From Bremerella sp. JC817 (lineage in GTDB: Bacteria > Planctomycetota > Planctomycetia > Pirellulales > Pirellulaceae): a DNA stretch of 64,000 nt. The position numbers were made by a program, and so were the translations under genes. Location of the stretch: assembly GCF_040718835.1 (NCBI RefSeq), contig NZ_JBFEFG010000240.1, positions 62,001 to 126,000 on the forward strand, read 5' to 3'. The notes below the pieces were generated by a model. It saw nothing but the letters and a program-made list of their open reading frames with translations, was not told the DNA's origin and ran no database searches. Below, one piece after another: positions 8,342-18,734 of the stretch (positions are counted from its first letter, which is position 1; each line of letters opens with the position of its first letter).

Positions 8342-9646
8342 ATGAGCACCAAGAAGAACTTGATTGTTGCCCAAAGCGGTGGCCCCAGTCCGGTAATTAA
8401 CAACACACTTCGCGGCCTGGTCGAAGCGGCCCTGCAGACCGACAACATCGGTACGGTGTACGGTGCTCATCACGGGATTGAAGGGGTTCTGAAAGAAGAA
8501 CTGATCAATCTGACCAATCAGCCTGCCGAAGAGATCTCGCTGCTGCGATACACGCCAGCCGCCGGTTCGATCGGTACCTGTCGCTATAAGCTTAAGGACT
8601 GGCAGAACGAAGACTTCGATCGCTGCATTGAAGTGTTCAAGGCCCACAACATTGGGTACTTCGTCTACATCGGCGGCAACGACTCGATGGACACCGCCAA
8701 TAAGATCGCCAAGATGGCCCAGGATCGTGGCCTCGATCTGGTCGGCATCGGTGGTCCCAAGACGATCGACAACGACGTCGGCGACAGCGAATTCAAGCTG
8801 ATCGACCATACGCCTGGTTATGCTTCGACCGCCAAGTACTGGATGCACATGATTCAGTACGCCAACGAAGAAAACCGCGGTAGCTGCCCAGCCGACCCGG
8901 TTCTGGTCATGCAGGCCATGGGCCGCAAGATCGGCTACATTCCGGCTGCTGCCCGTCTGGCCGACCCGAAGCGTGAAATGCCGCTTCAGATCTACATGGC
9001 CGAATCGCCTTGCTCGCTGGAAGAGCTGCACGAAAACGTCAACAAGCAGCTTCGCGAAGATGGCCGCTGCATCGTGGTTCTCAGCGAAGGCTTCGACGTC
9101 GGCGATATTGGTGCCCGTAAAGACTCGTTCGGTCATACCAGCTTCAGCGCCAGTAGCATCACCGTGGCTCAGATCGTCACGAACTACCTCAACGAAAACG
9201 GTCTCGCCGTGAAGGGTGCGGCTCGCTGCAATGTGAGTGGTACCGATCAGCGTCACGCGATGGCCTACGCCTCGTCGGTTGACTTGGACGAAGCTTACCA
9301 CGCCGGCGAGATGGCCGCTGTCTTGGCCTCGACCGGTCAGTCGGGCTACATGTCGACCATCCTTCGTAACGAAGGGGACGTCTACAGCGTTCGCTACGAC
9401 AAGGCTCCATTGTCGGAAGTCGCCAACAGCGAACGTACCTTCCCGAAAGAATGGATTACGGCCAATGGCTACGACGTTACCGACGAGTTTGTAAAGTACG
9501 CCAAACCGCTGCTGGGCGAAGGTATGGTCAGCTTGCCGATGATCGACGGTCGTCAGCGGATGACCCGCTTGGAGCCAATGTTCGCCGAGCAGAAACTGCC
9601 GGCCTACGTGCCTCAGGCCGACCGTCAGGAAGCTCCGAAGAAGTAA
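8342..9646 (+). CDS. pfp: 6-phosphofructokinase, pyrophosphate-dependent type
   Basis: 434-residue phosphofructokinase interconverting fructose-6-phosphate and fructose-1,6-bisphosphate. Residues that set donor specificity point to PPi rather than ATP: GGNDS (111-115) has Asp114 where ATP enzymes have Gly, and PKTIDND (139-145) has Lys140; Asp143 is the catalytic base. MGRKIGYIPAAAR binds the sugar phosphate. A PPi enzyme would make the step reversible. The ATG at 8342 is preceded by GGTGGAAAG. It heads a co-directional block with a HAD phosphatase, gnd, an SDR and zwf. PPi specificity is inferred from these residues. Confidence 0.92.
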   Translation: MSTKKNLIVAQSGGPSPVINNTLRGLVEAALQTDNIGTVYGAHHGIEGVLKEELINLTNQPAEEISLLRYTPAAGSIGTCRYKLKDWQNEDFDRCIEVFKAHNIGYFVYIGGNDSMDTANKIAKMAQDRGLDLVGIGGPKTIDNDVGDSEFKLIDHTPGYASTAKYWMHMIQYANEENRGSCPADPVLVMQAMGRKIGYIPAAARLADPKREMPLQIYMAESPCSLEELHENVNKQLREDGRCIVVLSEGFDVGDIGARKDSFGHTSFSASSITVAQIVTNYLNENGLAVKGAARCNVSGTDQRHAMAYASSVDLDEAYHAGEMAAVLASTGQSGYMSTILRNEGDVYSVRYDKAPLSEVANSERTFPKEWITANGYDVTDEFVKYAKPLLGEGMVSLPMIDGRQRMTRLEPMFAEQKLPAYVPQADRQEAPKK

Positions 9647-9706
9647 CCGACGCCTCGCGTTCCTCTCAGCCAGCAACGAATCCATTTAAGAGCGAGATCC
9701 AACAAC

Positions 9707-10576
9707 ATGGTCTACCAGATTGAACCGAAGAACGAATTTCTCGTCGGTATCGACTCGGATGGTTGCGTGTTCGATACGATGGAGCTGAAGCACAAAGAAT
9801 GCTTCATCCCGAACATCATCAACTACTACGAGTTGCAGGGCGTCAGCAAGTATGCCCGCGAAGCCGCCGAGTTTGTGAACCTGTACTCGAAGAGCCGCGG
9901 TATCAACCGTTTTCCTGCCCTGGTCGAAGCGCTCGAATGGTTGCAGAAGCGTCCCGAAGTGATCGAACGTGGTGCCAAGATCACCATTCCTCCATCGCTG
10001 ACCAAGTGGATCGCCGAAGAAACCAAGCTTGGCAATCCAGCCCTGGAAGCCAAGGTTGCTGAATCGGGCGACGCCGATCTGGCCCACTGCTTAAAATGGT
10101 CGAAGGCAGTCAACGAAACGGTTGCCGGCATGGTCCGTGGCGTGGCTCCTTTCCCTTCGGTTCGCAAGTGCCTGGAAAAGCTGACCGGCAAGGCCGACAT
10201 GCTGGTCGTTTCGGCGACGCCAAACGATGCTCTGAACGATGAATGGGAAGAGCACGACATCCGCAAGTTCGTGACCGAAATCTGCGGTCAGGAAGCGGGC
10301 AACAAGAAGGAAACGCTGACCAACGCCACCAAGTACAAGCCAAATCAGACCCTGATGATTGGCGATGCTCCCGGTGACTACAAAGCAGCCGTGGCCAACG
10401 ATTGCCTCTTCTACCCGATCAATCCAGGCGACGAAGAAAACAGCTGGAAGCGATTCTACGACGAAGGAATCGATAAGTTCCTGAACCTTGAATTCGCTGG
10501 CGATTATCAGAAGGCATTGCTGGAAGAATTCGACCGCTACCTGCCCGAAAAGCCAAGCTGGCCTGTCGTCGGTTAG
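9707..10576 (+). CDS. HAD-superfamily hydrolase
   Basis: 289-residue haloacid-dehalogenase-type phosphatase. Motif I is DSDGCVFDT with Asp16 as nucleophile and Asp18 as acid/base; motif II is VVSATP at about 170; motif IV is GDAPGD at about 226-231, with a lysine (motif III) before it. A helical cap of about 120 residues sits between motifs I and II, which is large for the family. The substrate is unknown, but its place 60 bases after the PPi-phosphofructokinase and before gnd suggests a sugar-phosphate substrate. No signal peptide, hence cytoplasmic. Confidence 0.85.
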   Translation: MVYQIEPKNEFLVGIDSDGCVFDTMELKHKECFIPNIINYYELQGVSKYAREAAEFVNLYSKSRGINRFPALVEALEWLQKRPEVIERGAKITIPPSLTKWIAEETKLGNPALEAKVAESGDADLAHCLKWSKAVNETVAGMVRGVAPFPSVRKCLEKLTGKADMLVVSATPNDALNDEWEEHDIRKFVTEICGQEAGNKKETLTNATKYKPNQTLMIGDAPGDYKAAVANDCLFYPINPGDEENSWKRFYDEGIDKFLNLEFAGDYQKALLEEFDRYLPEKPSWPVVG

Positions 10577-10725
10577 GTTGCCTGCTGGCTTCGGTCAGCG
10601 CTCCATTTCAAGCGAGCCCCTCGCAATCGAGGCCGAGGGGACGAACGGTTTCGAGTCGACTGCCTACGAAACACGACCCGCGAATACACAACTGACCCGT
10701 TAATTCTCGAGAGGAACGAAACATC

Positions 10726-12171
<1,446 letters not shown>

Positions 12172-12216
12172 TCCTTTACGCTCTTTGCGTCTGATACCTC
12201 ACCCACCCTGCCACAA

Positions 12217-12243
12217 ACCCTTGGGCCAGCCTGGCCCGAGGGT
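12217..12243 (+). terminator. GC-rich hairpin between gnd and SDR
   Basis: 13-bp arms 12217-12229 and 12231-12243 pair with one G-U, giving a very stable hairpin followed by only a short GCTTTCT. It lies 45 bases after gnd and 25 before the SDR start. It may partly terminate or protect the upstream mRNA. Confidence 0.45.
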
Positions 12244-12267
12244 GCTTTCTGGAAGATCGACCACCGA

Positions 12268-13053
12268 ATGGCCGCTGATTACTTAACCAAACTGTTCGGG
12301 CTCGATGGGCAAGTCGCCATCGTTATCGGTGCTTCTGGTGTTCTGGGTGGGGCAATTGCAGAAGGTTTGGCCCTGGCCGGAGCGACGGTTGTTGTCAGTG
12401 GCTTAAATCCGGAACGGGGCGAAAGCCGCGCCGAACGGATCCAGGCAGCCGGCGGCAAGGCAGAGTTCATCTCGGCCGATACCCTCTCGCGGGAATCGCT
12501 CGCCGAACTTCGTGATCAGTGTCTCGAAAAGTTCGGCCGGATCGACATGCTGGTCAACTGTGCCGGCGTGAACTCGTCGGTCCCTTACGAAGAGATTAGC
12601 GACGACGATTGGCAACGGGTAATGGATACCAACCTGACCGGTACCCATCTGGCTTGCCAGGTCTTTGCACCTTACTTTGCTTCGCGCGAAGAAGGTGGCG
12701 CGGTGCTGAATATCGGCAGCGTGACCGCTCATCTGCCTCTTTCCCGCGTGTTCGCCTATTCCGCCTCGAAGGCGGCTGTGTTGAACCTGACCAAGAACCT
12801 GGCTCGGGAATATGCCACCAAGGGTGTTCGCTTCAATGTCTTATGCCCCGGATTCTTTCCGGCTGAGCAGAATCGCAAGATTCTGGACAAAGAGCGAGTC
12901 GATAACATCATCGGTCAAACGCCGATGGCCCGGTTCGGTGAACCGGAAGAGTTGGTTGGGGCATCCATTCTTTTGTTGTCCCGTGCTGCGGGCAGCTTTA
13001 TTACCGGAGCGACGGTTTACGTCGACGGTGGTTTCACGGCCATGCGATTTTAA
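12268..13053 (+). CDS. SDR-family oxidoreductase, gluconate/mannonate-dehydrogenase-like
   Basis: 261-residue classical short-chain dehydrogenase. Cofactor loop GASGVLGGA (residues 21-29), NCAG (97-100), catalytic Ser151, Tyr164 and Lys168 (YSASK). The opening LFGLDGQVAIVIGASGVLG and the VNSSVPYEEI stretch resemble 5-keto-gluconate or D-mannonate/fructuronate reductases, which would suit its position between gnd and zwf, although the substrate cannot be fixed from sequence. C-terminal VYVDGGFTAM is standard. No signal peptide. Confidence 0.82.
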   Translation: MAADYLTKLFGLDGQVAIVIGASGVLGGAIAEGLALAGATVVVSGLNPERGESRAERIQAAGGKAEFISADTLSRESLAELRDQCLEKFGRIDMLVNCAGVNSSVPYEEISDDDWQRVMDTNLTGTHLACQVFAPYFASREEGGAVLNIGSVTAHLPLSRVFAYSASKAAVLNLTKNLAREYATKGVRFNVLCPGFFPAEQNRKILDKERVDNIIGQTPMARFGEPEELVGASILLLSRAAGSFITGATVYVDGGFTAMRF

Positions 13054-13212
13054 GCCGCCGCTGCTTCGGGGGGAGTTCTCCCAACTTTTTTGCGCAGGCA
13101 TAATTGGCCGTCAGAGTCTTTGCCGTTAGGTTGGCTAGTGAGGAAGTGAACGCGCACGTTCAGACTCGCTGCGAAAACCTCAATGCGCTGCGCTAGGAAG
13201 CAGGAAAAGCCA

Positions 13213-14661
13213 ATGTCTCACACGATTGTCATCTTCGGTGCCTCTGGCGACTTGACCAGCCGGAAGCTGATTCCCGCCCTCTATCTGCTCTCCCGCAAGG
13301 GACGGCTGCCTGAGAACACCCGGATTGTCGGGATGTCTCGAACCGAGTTCTCGCATGATGCGTGGCGGGCCGATCTGAAAGAAACCACTGCCAAGTTTAC
13401 CGACAACAAGTTCGACGAAGAGACATGGGCCAAGTTTGCCGCCAATGTCTACTATCACCCGGGCGACTTGACCAAGCTGGAAGATCTGAAGGGACTGAAA
13501 TCGTTCCTGGAAGAAGTCGAAGCCGGCCCAGCGGAACGCGTCTATTACCTGTCGACGGCACCTCGCTTGTACATCTCGGCGATCGATTGCCTCGGCGAAT
13601 CGGGCCTGGCCAACCAGGAAGAAGGTTCACGGCGAATCGTTCTGGAAAAGCCATTTGGCTACGACCTGAACACCGCCAAGCAGTTGAACAAAGATGTGAA
13701 CCGTGTTTTCCCGGAAGACACCGTTTACCGCATTGACCATTACCTTGGCAAAGAAACCGTGCAGAACCTGTTGGTGATGCGGTTTGCCAACTCGATCTTC
13801 GAGCCGCTCTGGAATCGTAACTACATCGATCACGTCCAGATCACGGTGGCCGAAGAAGTGGTCGTCGGGCGCCGTGGTGGCTACTACGATCAAGCGGGTG
13901 TGCTGCGAGACATGTTCCAGAATCACTTGCTGCAGCTGCTGATGGTGACCGCCATGGAAGCTCCGGTGAAGTTCGATGCCGACATGGTCCGCGACGAAAA
14001 GGTGAAGGTCCTTCGCTCCATTCGTCCGATGACGCACGACGAGATCGTCAAAGAAACGGTTCGTGGCCAATACGCCGGATACCGCAAAGAAGAAGGCGTT
14101 CCGGCCGACAGCCAGACCGAGACCTTCGCCGCGATGCGTTTGTGGGTCGACAACTGGCGTTGGAATGGCGTGCCGTTCTATCTGCGAAGCGGCAAAGGAA
14201 TGTCGTGCCGCACGACGCAGATCGTCATCCAGTACAACCAGGCCCCGCACACGCTGTTCGATAAAAAGAAGTGTCACCTCGATGCGTGCCGCCTCGTGAT
14301 GCAGATTCAGCCTGCCGAAGGGATCCAGCTCCAGATTCAGAGCAAGGTCCCTGACGAAGGCATGGTCACGCGAATGACTCCCCTCGCCTTCCGCTTCCGG
14401 CAAGAGTTCCAAGGCGAACTGCCCGACGCCTACCAGCGTCTGCTGCTGGATGCCTTGCAAGGAGATGCCAGCTTGTTTGCACGCAGCGACGAAGTCGAAC
14501 TGGCCTGGGGGATCATCGATCCGATCATCGAAACATGGCGTTCCGAGAAGCCACCGACCCTGCACACCTACGAGACCGGTTATTGGGGGCCAAACGAGTC
14601 AAACGACTGGATGGCCGAGCATGGCCGGCTGTGGTTCGACGTCTGCCCGGTGTTGCACTAA
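13213..14661 (+). CDS. zwf: Glucose-6-phosphate 1-dehydrogenase
   Basis: 482-residue enzyme oxidising glucose-6-phosphate to 6-phosphogluconolactone with NADP+ (or NAD+). The coenzyme motif GASGDLTSRK lies at residues 9-18; the substrate-binding signature RIDHYLGKE is at 173-181 with the catalytic His deeper in the protein; EKPFG is at 145-149. The length is standard. The ATG at 13213 follows AGGAAG and gives a normal N-terminus. It completes the oxidative pentose phosphate set with gnd. No gene for 6-phosphogluconolactonase is seen in this block, so that step must be encoded elsewhere. Confidence 0.95.
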   Translation: MSHTIVIFGASGDLTSRKLIPALYLLSRKGRLPENTRIVGMSRTEFSHDAWRADLKETTAKFTDNKFDEETWAKFAANVYYHPGDLTKLEDLKGLKSFLEEVEAGPAERVYYLSTAPRLYISAIDCLGESGLANQEEGSRRIVLEKPFGYDLNTAKQLNKDVNRVFPEDTVYRIDHYLGKETVQNLLVMRFANSIFEPLWNRNYIDHVQITVAEEVVVGRRGGYYDQAGVLRDMFQNHLLQLLMVTAMEAPVKFDADMVRDEKVKVLRSIRPMTHDEIVKETVRGQYAGYRKEEGVPADSQTETFAAMRLWVDNWRWNGVPFYLRSGKGMSCRTTQIVIQYNQAPHTLFDKKKCHLDACRLVMQIQPAEGIQLQIQSKVPDEGMVTRMTPLAFRFRQEFQGELPDAYQRLLLDALQGDASLFARSDEVELAWGIIDPIIETWRSEKPPTLHTYETGYWGPNESNDWMAEHGRLWFDVCPVLH

Positions 14662-14682
14662 GCACCGGCGGGCCAAGAAATA

Positions 14683-14724
14683 AAAACGGGGTCGAACGGT
14701 TGGGGCAGGTAACCGGTCGACCCC
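14683..14724 (-). terminator. Hairpin with T-tract on the minus strand
   Basis: GGGGTCGA at 14688-14695 pairs with TCGACCCC at 14717-14724. Read on the minus strand the stem is followed by GTTTTTATTT, so it has intrinsic-terminator form for leftward transcription, which would protect zwf from antisense reading. It may also work weakly rightward. Confidence 0.45.
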
Positions 14725-14728
14725 TTAA

Positions 14729-14760
14729 GCATCGCTGGTGATCTCAGGAACCAGCGATGC
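14729..14760 (+). terminator. Second hairpin after zwf
   Basis: Perfect 11-bp stem GCATCGCTGGT/ACCAGCGATGC with a 10-base loop, 68 bases after zwf. No T-tract follows. Probably a 3'-end structure for the carbon-metabolism transcript. Confidence 0.45.
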
Positions 14761-15003
14761 AGGCTGAGTCATTAAGGTGATTTTGAAGGTTGTTAATCGG
14801 AGATAAACAACTTTATAGGAGCAGTTATCGACCACCCATATTCGGGACTTAAGCGAAGTTCGGAAATTTTCTCGGTCCGTTTTCGCCTGGGCTTGATGGA
14901 AAAATGATTTCCCGTGGGAAGTCGCACTTTTCACGCAAGCGGATGTGGTTATTCTGGGTTGAAATTGCGACAGAACTAATAGAATCTGAGGTTTTCTCGA
15001 TCC

Positions 15004-16056
15004 ATGCCCCTACGACTTGGCAATTTAGAGCTCGATTTTCCGCTGGTTCAGGCCGCTCTCTCAGGCTACAGCGATATGTCGATGCGGGTGATTGCCCGCC
15101 GCATGGGGGCCCCTTACACAATCTGTGAGGTGATGCTCGACAAGTTCCTGGTCGAGCTGAACGATCGCAAAAAGAACAAGCACTTCCTGGCGATCGCCGA
15201 TGAAGAGCACCCCGTAGGTGGACAATTGATGGGGGCCGAGCCCGAGCAGTTCGCTGCGGGGGCGGCACGTCTGGTCGAAGCGGGTTTCGACGTGATCGAT
15301 ATCAACTTCGGCTGTCCGGTCAAAAAGGTGCTGGGGCGGTGCCGTGGCGGCTTTCACTTGAGTCAGCCAGAGGTGGCCTTGGATATCGTCCGTCGCACGC
15401 GCGATGTCGTTCCTGCGGATATGCCACTGACGGTCAAAATGCGTCGCGGGATCGACGACACCCAAGAGAGCCGCGACAAGTTCTTCGAGATCCTGGACGG
15501 GGCCTTCGAGATCGGCGTCGACGCGATCACCGTGCATGGTCGCACCGTGCAGCAGCGCTACATTGGCCCAAGCCGGTGGGAATTCCTCTCGGAAGTCAAA
15601 CGGCACGTCGGCGACAAGACCATCCTGGGAAGCGGTGACTTGTTCTCGGCTCAGGACTGCTTCGACATGATGAATCAGACCGGCGTCGATGGCGTGACGG
15701 TCGCTCGTGGGGCGATCGGCAATCCGTGGATCTTCCAGCAAGCCCGGGCGCTGGCCGCGGGCGAACCGTTGCCGCCGCCACCGACCACGTTCGAGCAGTT
15801 GGAAATCATCGACGAACATCTGCGATTAGTCGTCGAACTGTATGGCGAAGCGAAGGCGATGACCAACTTCCGCAAGTTCGGCGTGAAGTATTCGTTCCTG
15901 CATCCGCAGATGGAAGAACTGCGAGCCCGCTTCGTTCGCATTCGAGAGATGGCGGACTGGTTGGCTCTTCGCGAAGAGTTCTACAGCGAAGATCAGCCAG
16001 GGAAATATCTCTCGGCCGAAATTCACAACGGCCAGGTCAACTGCTCGGCAGGTTAG
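15004..16056 (+). CDS. tRNA-dihydrouridine synthase family protein (first of two)
   Basis: 350-residue FMN-dependent TIM-barrel enzyme that reduces uridines in tRNA to dihydrouridine. The catalytic cysteine is Cys104 in DINFGCPVKKV; ITVHGRT and the FMN-phosphate segment IGNPWIF follow. Unusually, the segment after the Cys motif is GRCRGGFHL where most Dus proteins have a G-x-G-A-G-S-x-L-type sequence, so it is a divergent member. Its stop overlaps the convergent queG by 20 bases. A second Dus gene lies at 18735. Which tRNA position it acts on cannot be told. Confidence 0.88.
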   Translation: MPLRLGNLELDFPLVQAALSGYSDMSMRVIARRMGAPYTICEVMLDKFLVELNDRKKNKHFLAIADEEHPVGGQLMGAEPEQFAAGAARLVEAGFDVIDINFGCPVKKVLGRCRGGFHLSQPEVALDIVRRTRDVVPADMPLTVKMRRGIDDTQESRDKFFEILDGAFEIGVDAITVHGRTVQQRYIGPSRWEFLSEVKRHVGDKTILGSGDLFSAQDCFDMMNQTGVDGVTVARGAIGNPWIFQQARALAAGEPLPPPPTTFEQLEIIDEHLRLVVELYGEAKAMTNFRKFGVKYSFLHPQMEELRARFVRIREMADWLALREEFYSEDQPGKYLSAEIHNGQVNCSAG

Positions 16057-17164
16057 CGATCGCACGCTTCAGTTCTGCCTGAACATTGTCGTGCGGCTCG
16101 ACGGGTAAACGTTCCTTCAGCGTTCGCGGAACCTGGGGAAAATCGTGCTGGCCTAACGCCCACGCGGAAGCTCCCCGGACAAGCCATTCTTCGTCGGTTA
16201 GTCCCAACTGAAGTGCGGGCAGATTGTCTTCGTGCGGCTGATTACCGAGCACGATCGCGGCGTTGCGTAAAACACCTCGGCGACGCGTTCGCCAGAGCGG
16301 CGTTTTGCGAAAGCGTTCGCGAAAGTGTTCTTCGGTCATCGTGAACAAGCTGCGCAGTTCGAGCGGTGCCCGATCGCTTGCCGGAAAGAACGCGTCGTGC
16401 GTCGAGACCGGCGACTTGTTGTTCCATGGGCAAACGTCCTGGCAGACATCACAGCCGAACACCCAGTCGCGCATCCCGGGCCGCAGATCGGCCGGGATTT
16501 CGTCGCGAAGCTCGATCGTCAAATACGAGATGCAGCGTGTCGCATCGAGTTGTCCTGGGCCAACAAACGCATCGGTCGGACATGCATCGAGGCAGGCCGT
16601 ACACGTTCCGCAGTGACTGGCGTTGAATGGCTCGTCGTAGGTCAGTGGCTGGTCGATCAAGATCGCGGCGAGAAAGAACAAACTGCCAAGTTGCTTGTTG
16701 AGCAGCATCGTGTTCTTGCCGAACCAACCAAGCCCTGCCTGTTGCGCGAACTCCCGTTCCAACAGGGGCGCCGTATCGACCACGCCACGAATCTGGGCCT
16801 CGGGCGCCCACTCGGCGATGGCTCGTTTCAACTGCTTGAGGCGGGCATGAATCCAGTCGTGATAATCGAGTTCGCCAAAGGCATACCGCGATACCCTACC
16901 CTGCCCGGCTGCCAAGGGCGGGATCGCTTCGCTTTTGTAGTTGAGGGCCAGCATGACAATGCTTTGGGCCCCATCCAGTACGTAGCTCGGGTGGGAATAC
17001 GCTTCGCGGCGTTCTTCCAGATACTGCATTTCACCGGCGTAACCGGCGTCGAGCCACTCGTGAAATCTATGCAGCCCCGTCGGCGTCACGGCTGGGCAGA
17101 CCCCCACCGCGGAGAAGCCTATCTGATAGGCCTCCTGACGGATCAACGAGGTTAAATCATCCAT
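16037..17164 (-). CDS. queG: Epoxyqueuosine reductase
   Basis: 375-residue cobalamin- and Fe-S-dependent enzyme for the last step of queuosine synthesis in tRNA. Two ferredoxin-type 4Fe-4S motifs are visible, C-x2-C-x2-C-x3-C (HCGTCTACLDACP, about residues 185-195) and C-x2-C-x3-C (GCDVCQDVCPWN, 238-245), with an additional Cys near 211; the catalytic Asp is in VVDTAPLLER (about 130). The C-terminal 70 residues form HEAT-like repeats, as in full-length QueG. The start is the ATG at 17164; a GTG four codons upstream is an alternative. It lies tail-to-tail with the first dus gene. Confidence 0.95.
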   Translation of the reverse strand: MDDLTSLIRQEAYQIGFSAVGVCPAVTPTGLHRFHEWLDAGYAGEMQYLEERREAYSHPSYVLDGAQSIVMLALNYKSEAIPPLAAGQGRVSRYAFGELDYHDWIHARLKQLKRAIAEWAPEAQIRGVVDTAPLLEREFAQQAGLGWFGKNTMLLNKQLGSLFFLAAILIDQPLTYDEPFNASHCGTCTACLDACPTDAFVGPGQLDATRCISYLTIELRDEIPADLRPGMRDWVFGCDVCQDVCPWNNKSPVSTHDAFFPASDRAPLELRSLFTMTEEHFRERFRKTPLWRTRRRGVLRNAAIVLGNQPHEDNLPALQLGLTDEEWLVRGASAWALGQHDFPQVPRTLKERLPVEPHDNVQAELKRAIANLPSS

Positions 17165-17292
17165 CGAAGCTGACACGTGTACAAAAGCGGCAAATGAATT
17201 TGCGTTCGTTCGGAAGCGTAATTAGGGTGAGATTATAGGGACTGAATCACCAAGGAGGGGTTCGACAGTATGGTTACGCAAGGTGTTCTGAG

Positions 17293-17784
17293 ATGCGCAA
17301 GGTATTTTTGGTGTTGTTGGCTGCGGCGATCTCCGCAGGCTTGTTTTCGGCTCGCGAGGCGATGGCGGACGGCAACATCATCGTCCATCGTACTTCATCG
17401 GTTGCCTTTGGTAACAACGGCGGCATGGGCTACGGCGGGAATTGGGGCTGGGGACCGTTCAATGTGAACCGTTCGCTCGGCTACATTCCGGTTCCTCCGT
17501 ACTATGCACTGCACCCCCCGGTGTATTACTCGCACAACGTCGCTGTTCCTTACGGCGTGAGCCCCTACGCGATCTCGGCGATCAGCTCCGGCTCGTCGGC
17601 AAGTGCCAGCGTCAGTGGCGGCTCGTACTCGGCTCCAGAGCCCAAGATGGTGATCAATCCGTATTACGAAGCGGAAGAAACCGCGGAGGCCCCAGCCGCC
17701 GAAGAGCAGCCAGTCACCAAGGTTATCGATGCGAAGGGCTCGGAACTCTCGCATCAGCCACAAGTCGTGCACAACGCTTCCTAA
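17293..17784 (+). CDS. Exported Gly/Tyr/Pro-rich protein
   Basis: 163 residues with a clear signal peptide (MRKVFLVLLAAAISAGLFS, cleavage likely after AMA near residue 25), then a Gly/Asn/Trp-rich stretch (NNGGMGYGGNWGWG), a Tyr/Pro-rich central part and a Ser-rich linker, ending in an acidic tail. This low-complexity composition resembles small exported planctomycete proteins of unknown role. The strong AGGAGGGG ribosome site at 17253-17260 lies 32 bases upstream and is better spaced for an out-of-frame ATG at 17270. A good hairpin terminator follows. Confidence 0.75.
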   Translation: MRKVFLVLLAAAISAGLFSAREAMADGNIIVHRTSSVAFGNNGGMGYGGNWGWGPFNVNRSLGYIPVPPYYALHPPVYYSHNVAVPYGVSPYAISAISSGSSASASVSGGSYSAPEPKMVINPYYEAEETAEAPAAEEQPVTKVIDAKGSELSHQPQVVHNAS

Positions 17785-17810
17785 GCGATTGCCGGCCAAC
17801 AAGACGTCTT

Positions 17811-17855
17811 ACGCCCTGCCAGCGGCCTCGCTAGCGGGGCGTTCTTATTTCTTGG
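17811..17855 (+). terminator. Terminator after exported protein
   Basis: 14-base arms (17811-17824 and 17829-17842) pair with one G-U and one mismatch around a 4-base loop, followed by TTCTTATTTCTT. It starts 27 bases after the stop. Confidence 0.7.
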
Positions 17856-18066
17856 TCGGCTTGGTTGCGGCAAAGGGTGGCGGGAACTTGAGAGATTCTT
17901 GATTCGTTTCCCCGATTCGTCTTGTCGCTGGCTAGCAGTCTTTGGTAACTTCCCCCCGCCGTCCGCCAAAGCGAGCGTGACGGGCACGATCTATCGATTT
18001 CGGGAGGATAGCCGTTCTGCTTGGCATTGGCCGGCGAAGAAGGCTGTATCCGGAAAAGGATTTCCC

Positions 18067-18681
18067 ATGAGAAGCCTCGTTACAGCAAGTGTGTTGCTGC
18101 TTTTGTTTGTCGGCTGCCAGAATCGGCAATCGCAGGTGAATCCGTTCGCGGTCTATGGTCCGCAGCGGTTGCCACCTCCCGGTACGCAGACCTACGGGCA
18201 GCCTGCGCAGACCGCCCCTTATTACCAGGGACCAGCCGCCAATACGGCTCCGACGCTCAACGGTGGCTATCCTCAGCAGAATGCTCCGGCGCAATTCAGC
18301 CCGCCTGCGAACACCTATCCGGCTCCGACCGGGCCATCGTCCTATCAACAGGGGCAGTGGCAGAGCGTTAGCCAAAGCGGAGGAACGACCGGCGGGGTGG
18401 TTCAAGCGACACATACCGAGGCGGTCAGCAGTTCTTCGGCGACCACTCCGTCGGTTCAAGCGACGACCAATGGCAATGTTGGCGTGACATCAGAGGACTC
18501 GAATCCCTATCTGCGTGGCATGCGTGTGAACGAGGTTTCGACCACCGCCGAGCCTATCTCGACGCCGATTGCCCCGCCAGCGACCTCGACTTTGCCGAGC
18601 AACGCCGGTTGGGCGACCAATCCGGCGATGACCAGCGGAAGCACGACTGTCAGCCAGCCGACGCCAAGCCGTATCCCCTAA
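18067..18681 (+). CDS. Pro/Gln/Thr-rich lipoprotein
   Basis: 204-residue predicted lipoprotein: signal MRSLVTASVLLLLFVGC with the lipobox LFVGC (Cys17), then a disordered Pro/Gln/Tyr-rich region (PPPGTQTYGQPAQTAPYYQG) and a Ser/Thr-rich C-terminus. No folded domain can be recognised. The ATG at 18067 follows AAAAGGA; longer open-frame starts upstream are not supported by coding character. It ends 54 bases before the second dus gene and is probably co-transcribed with it. Function unknown. Confidence 0.72.
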   Translation: MRSLVTASVLLLLFVGCQNRQSQVNPFAVYGPQRLPPPGTQTYGQPAQTAPYYQGPAANTAPTLNGGYPQQNAPAQFSPPANTYPAPTGPSSYQQGQWQSVSQSGGTTGGVVQATHTEAVSSSSATTPSVQATTNGNVGVTSEDSNPYLRGMRVNEVSTTAEPISTPIAPPATSTLPSNAGWATNPAMTSGSTTVSQPTPSRIP

Positions 18682-18734
18682 CTGGGGATAAGCTTGCCGA
18701 TTGCCACTTGACGATTTCGGTCGTACGGGAAACC

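Larger units (their letters stand above)
14662..15003. other. 342-base gap with two hairpins
   Basis: No gene is seen. Two adjacent inverted repeats follow zwf (14688-14724 and 14729-14760). The remaining 240 bases before the dus gene are AT-richer and probably carry its promoter, though no clear elements stand out. Confidence 0.5.

Noticed and set aside
8252..9685. Minus-strand open frame of 477 codons opposite the phosphofructokinase gene
   Set aside because: It is the antisense shadow of a well-recognised enzyme, with no ribosome site and no domain; codon bias in this DNA keeps opposite frames open.
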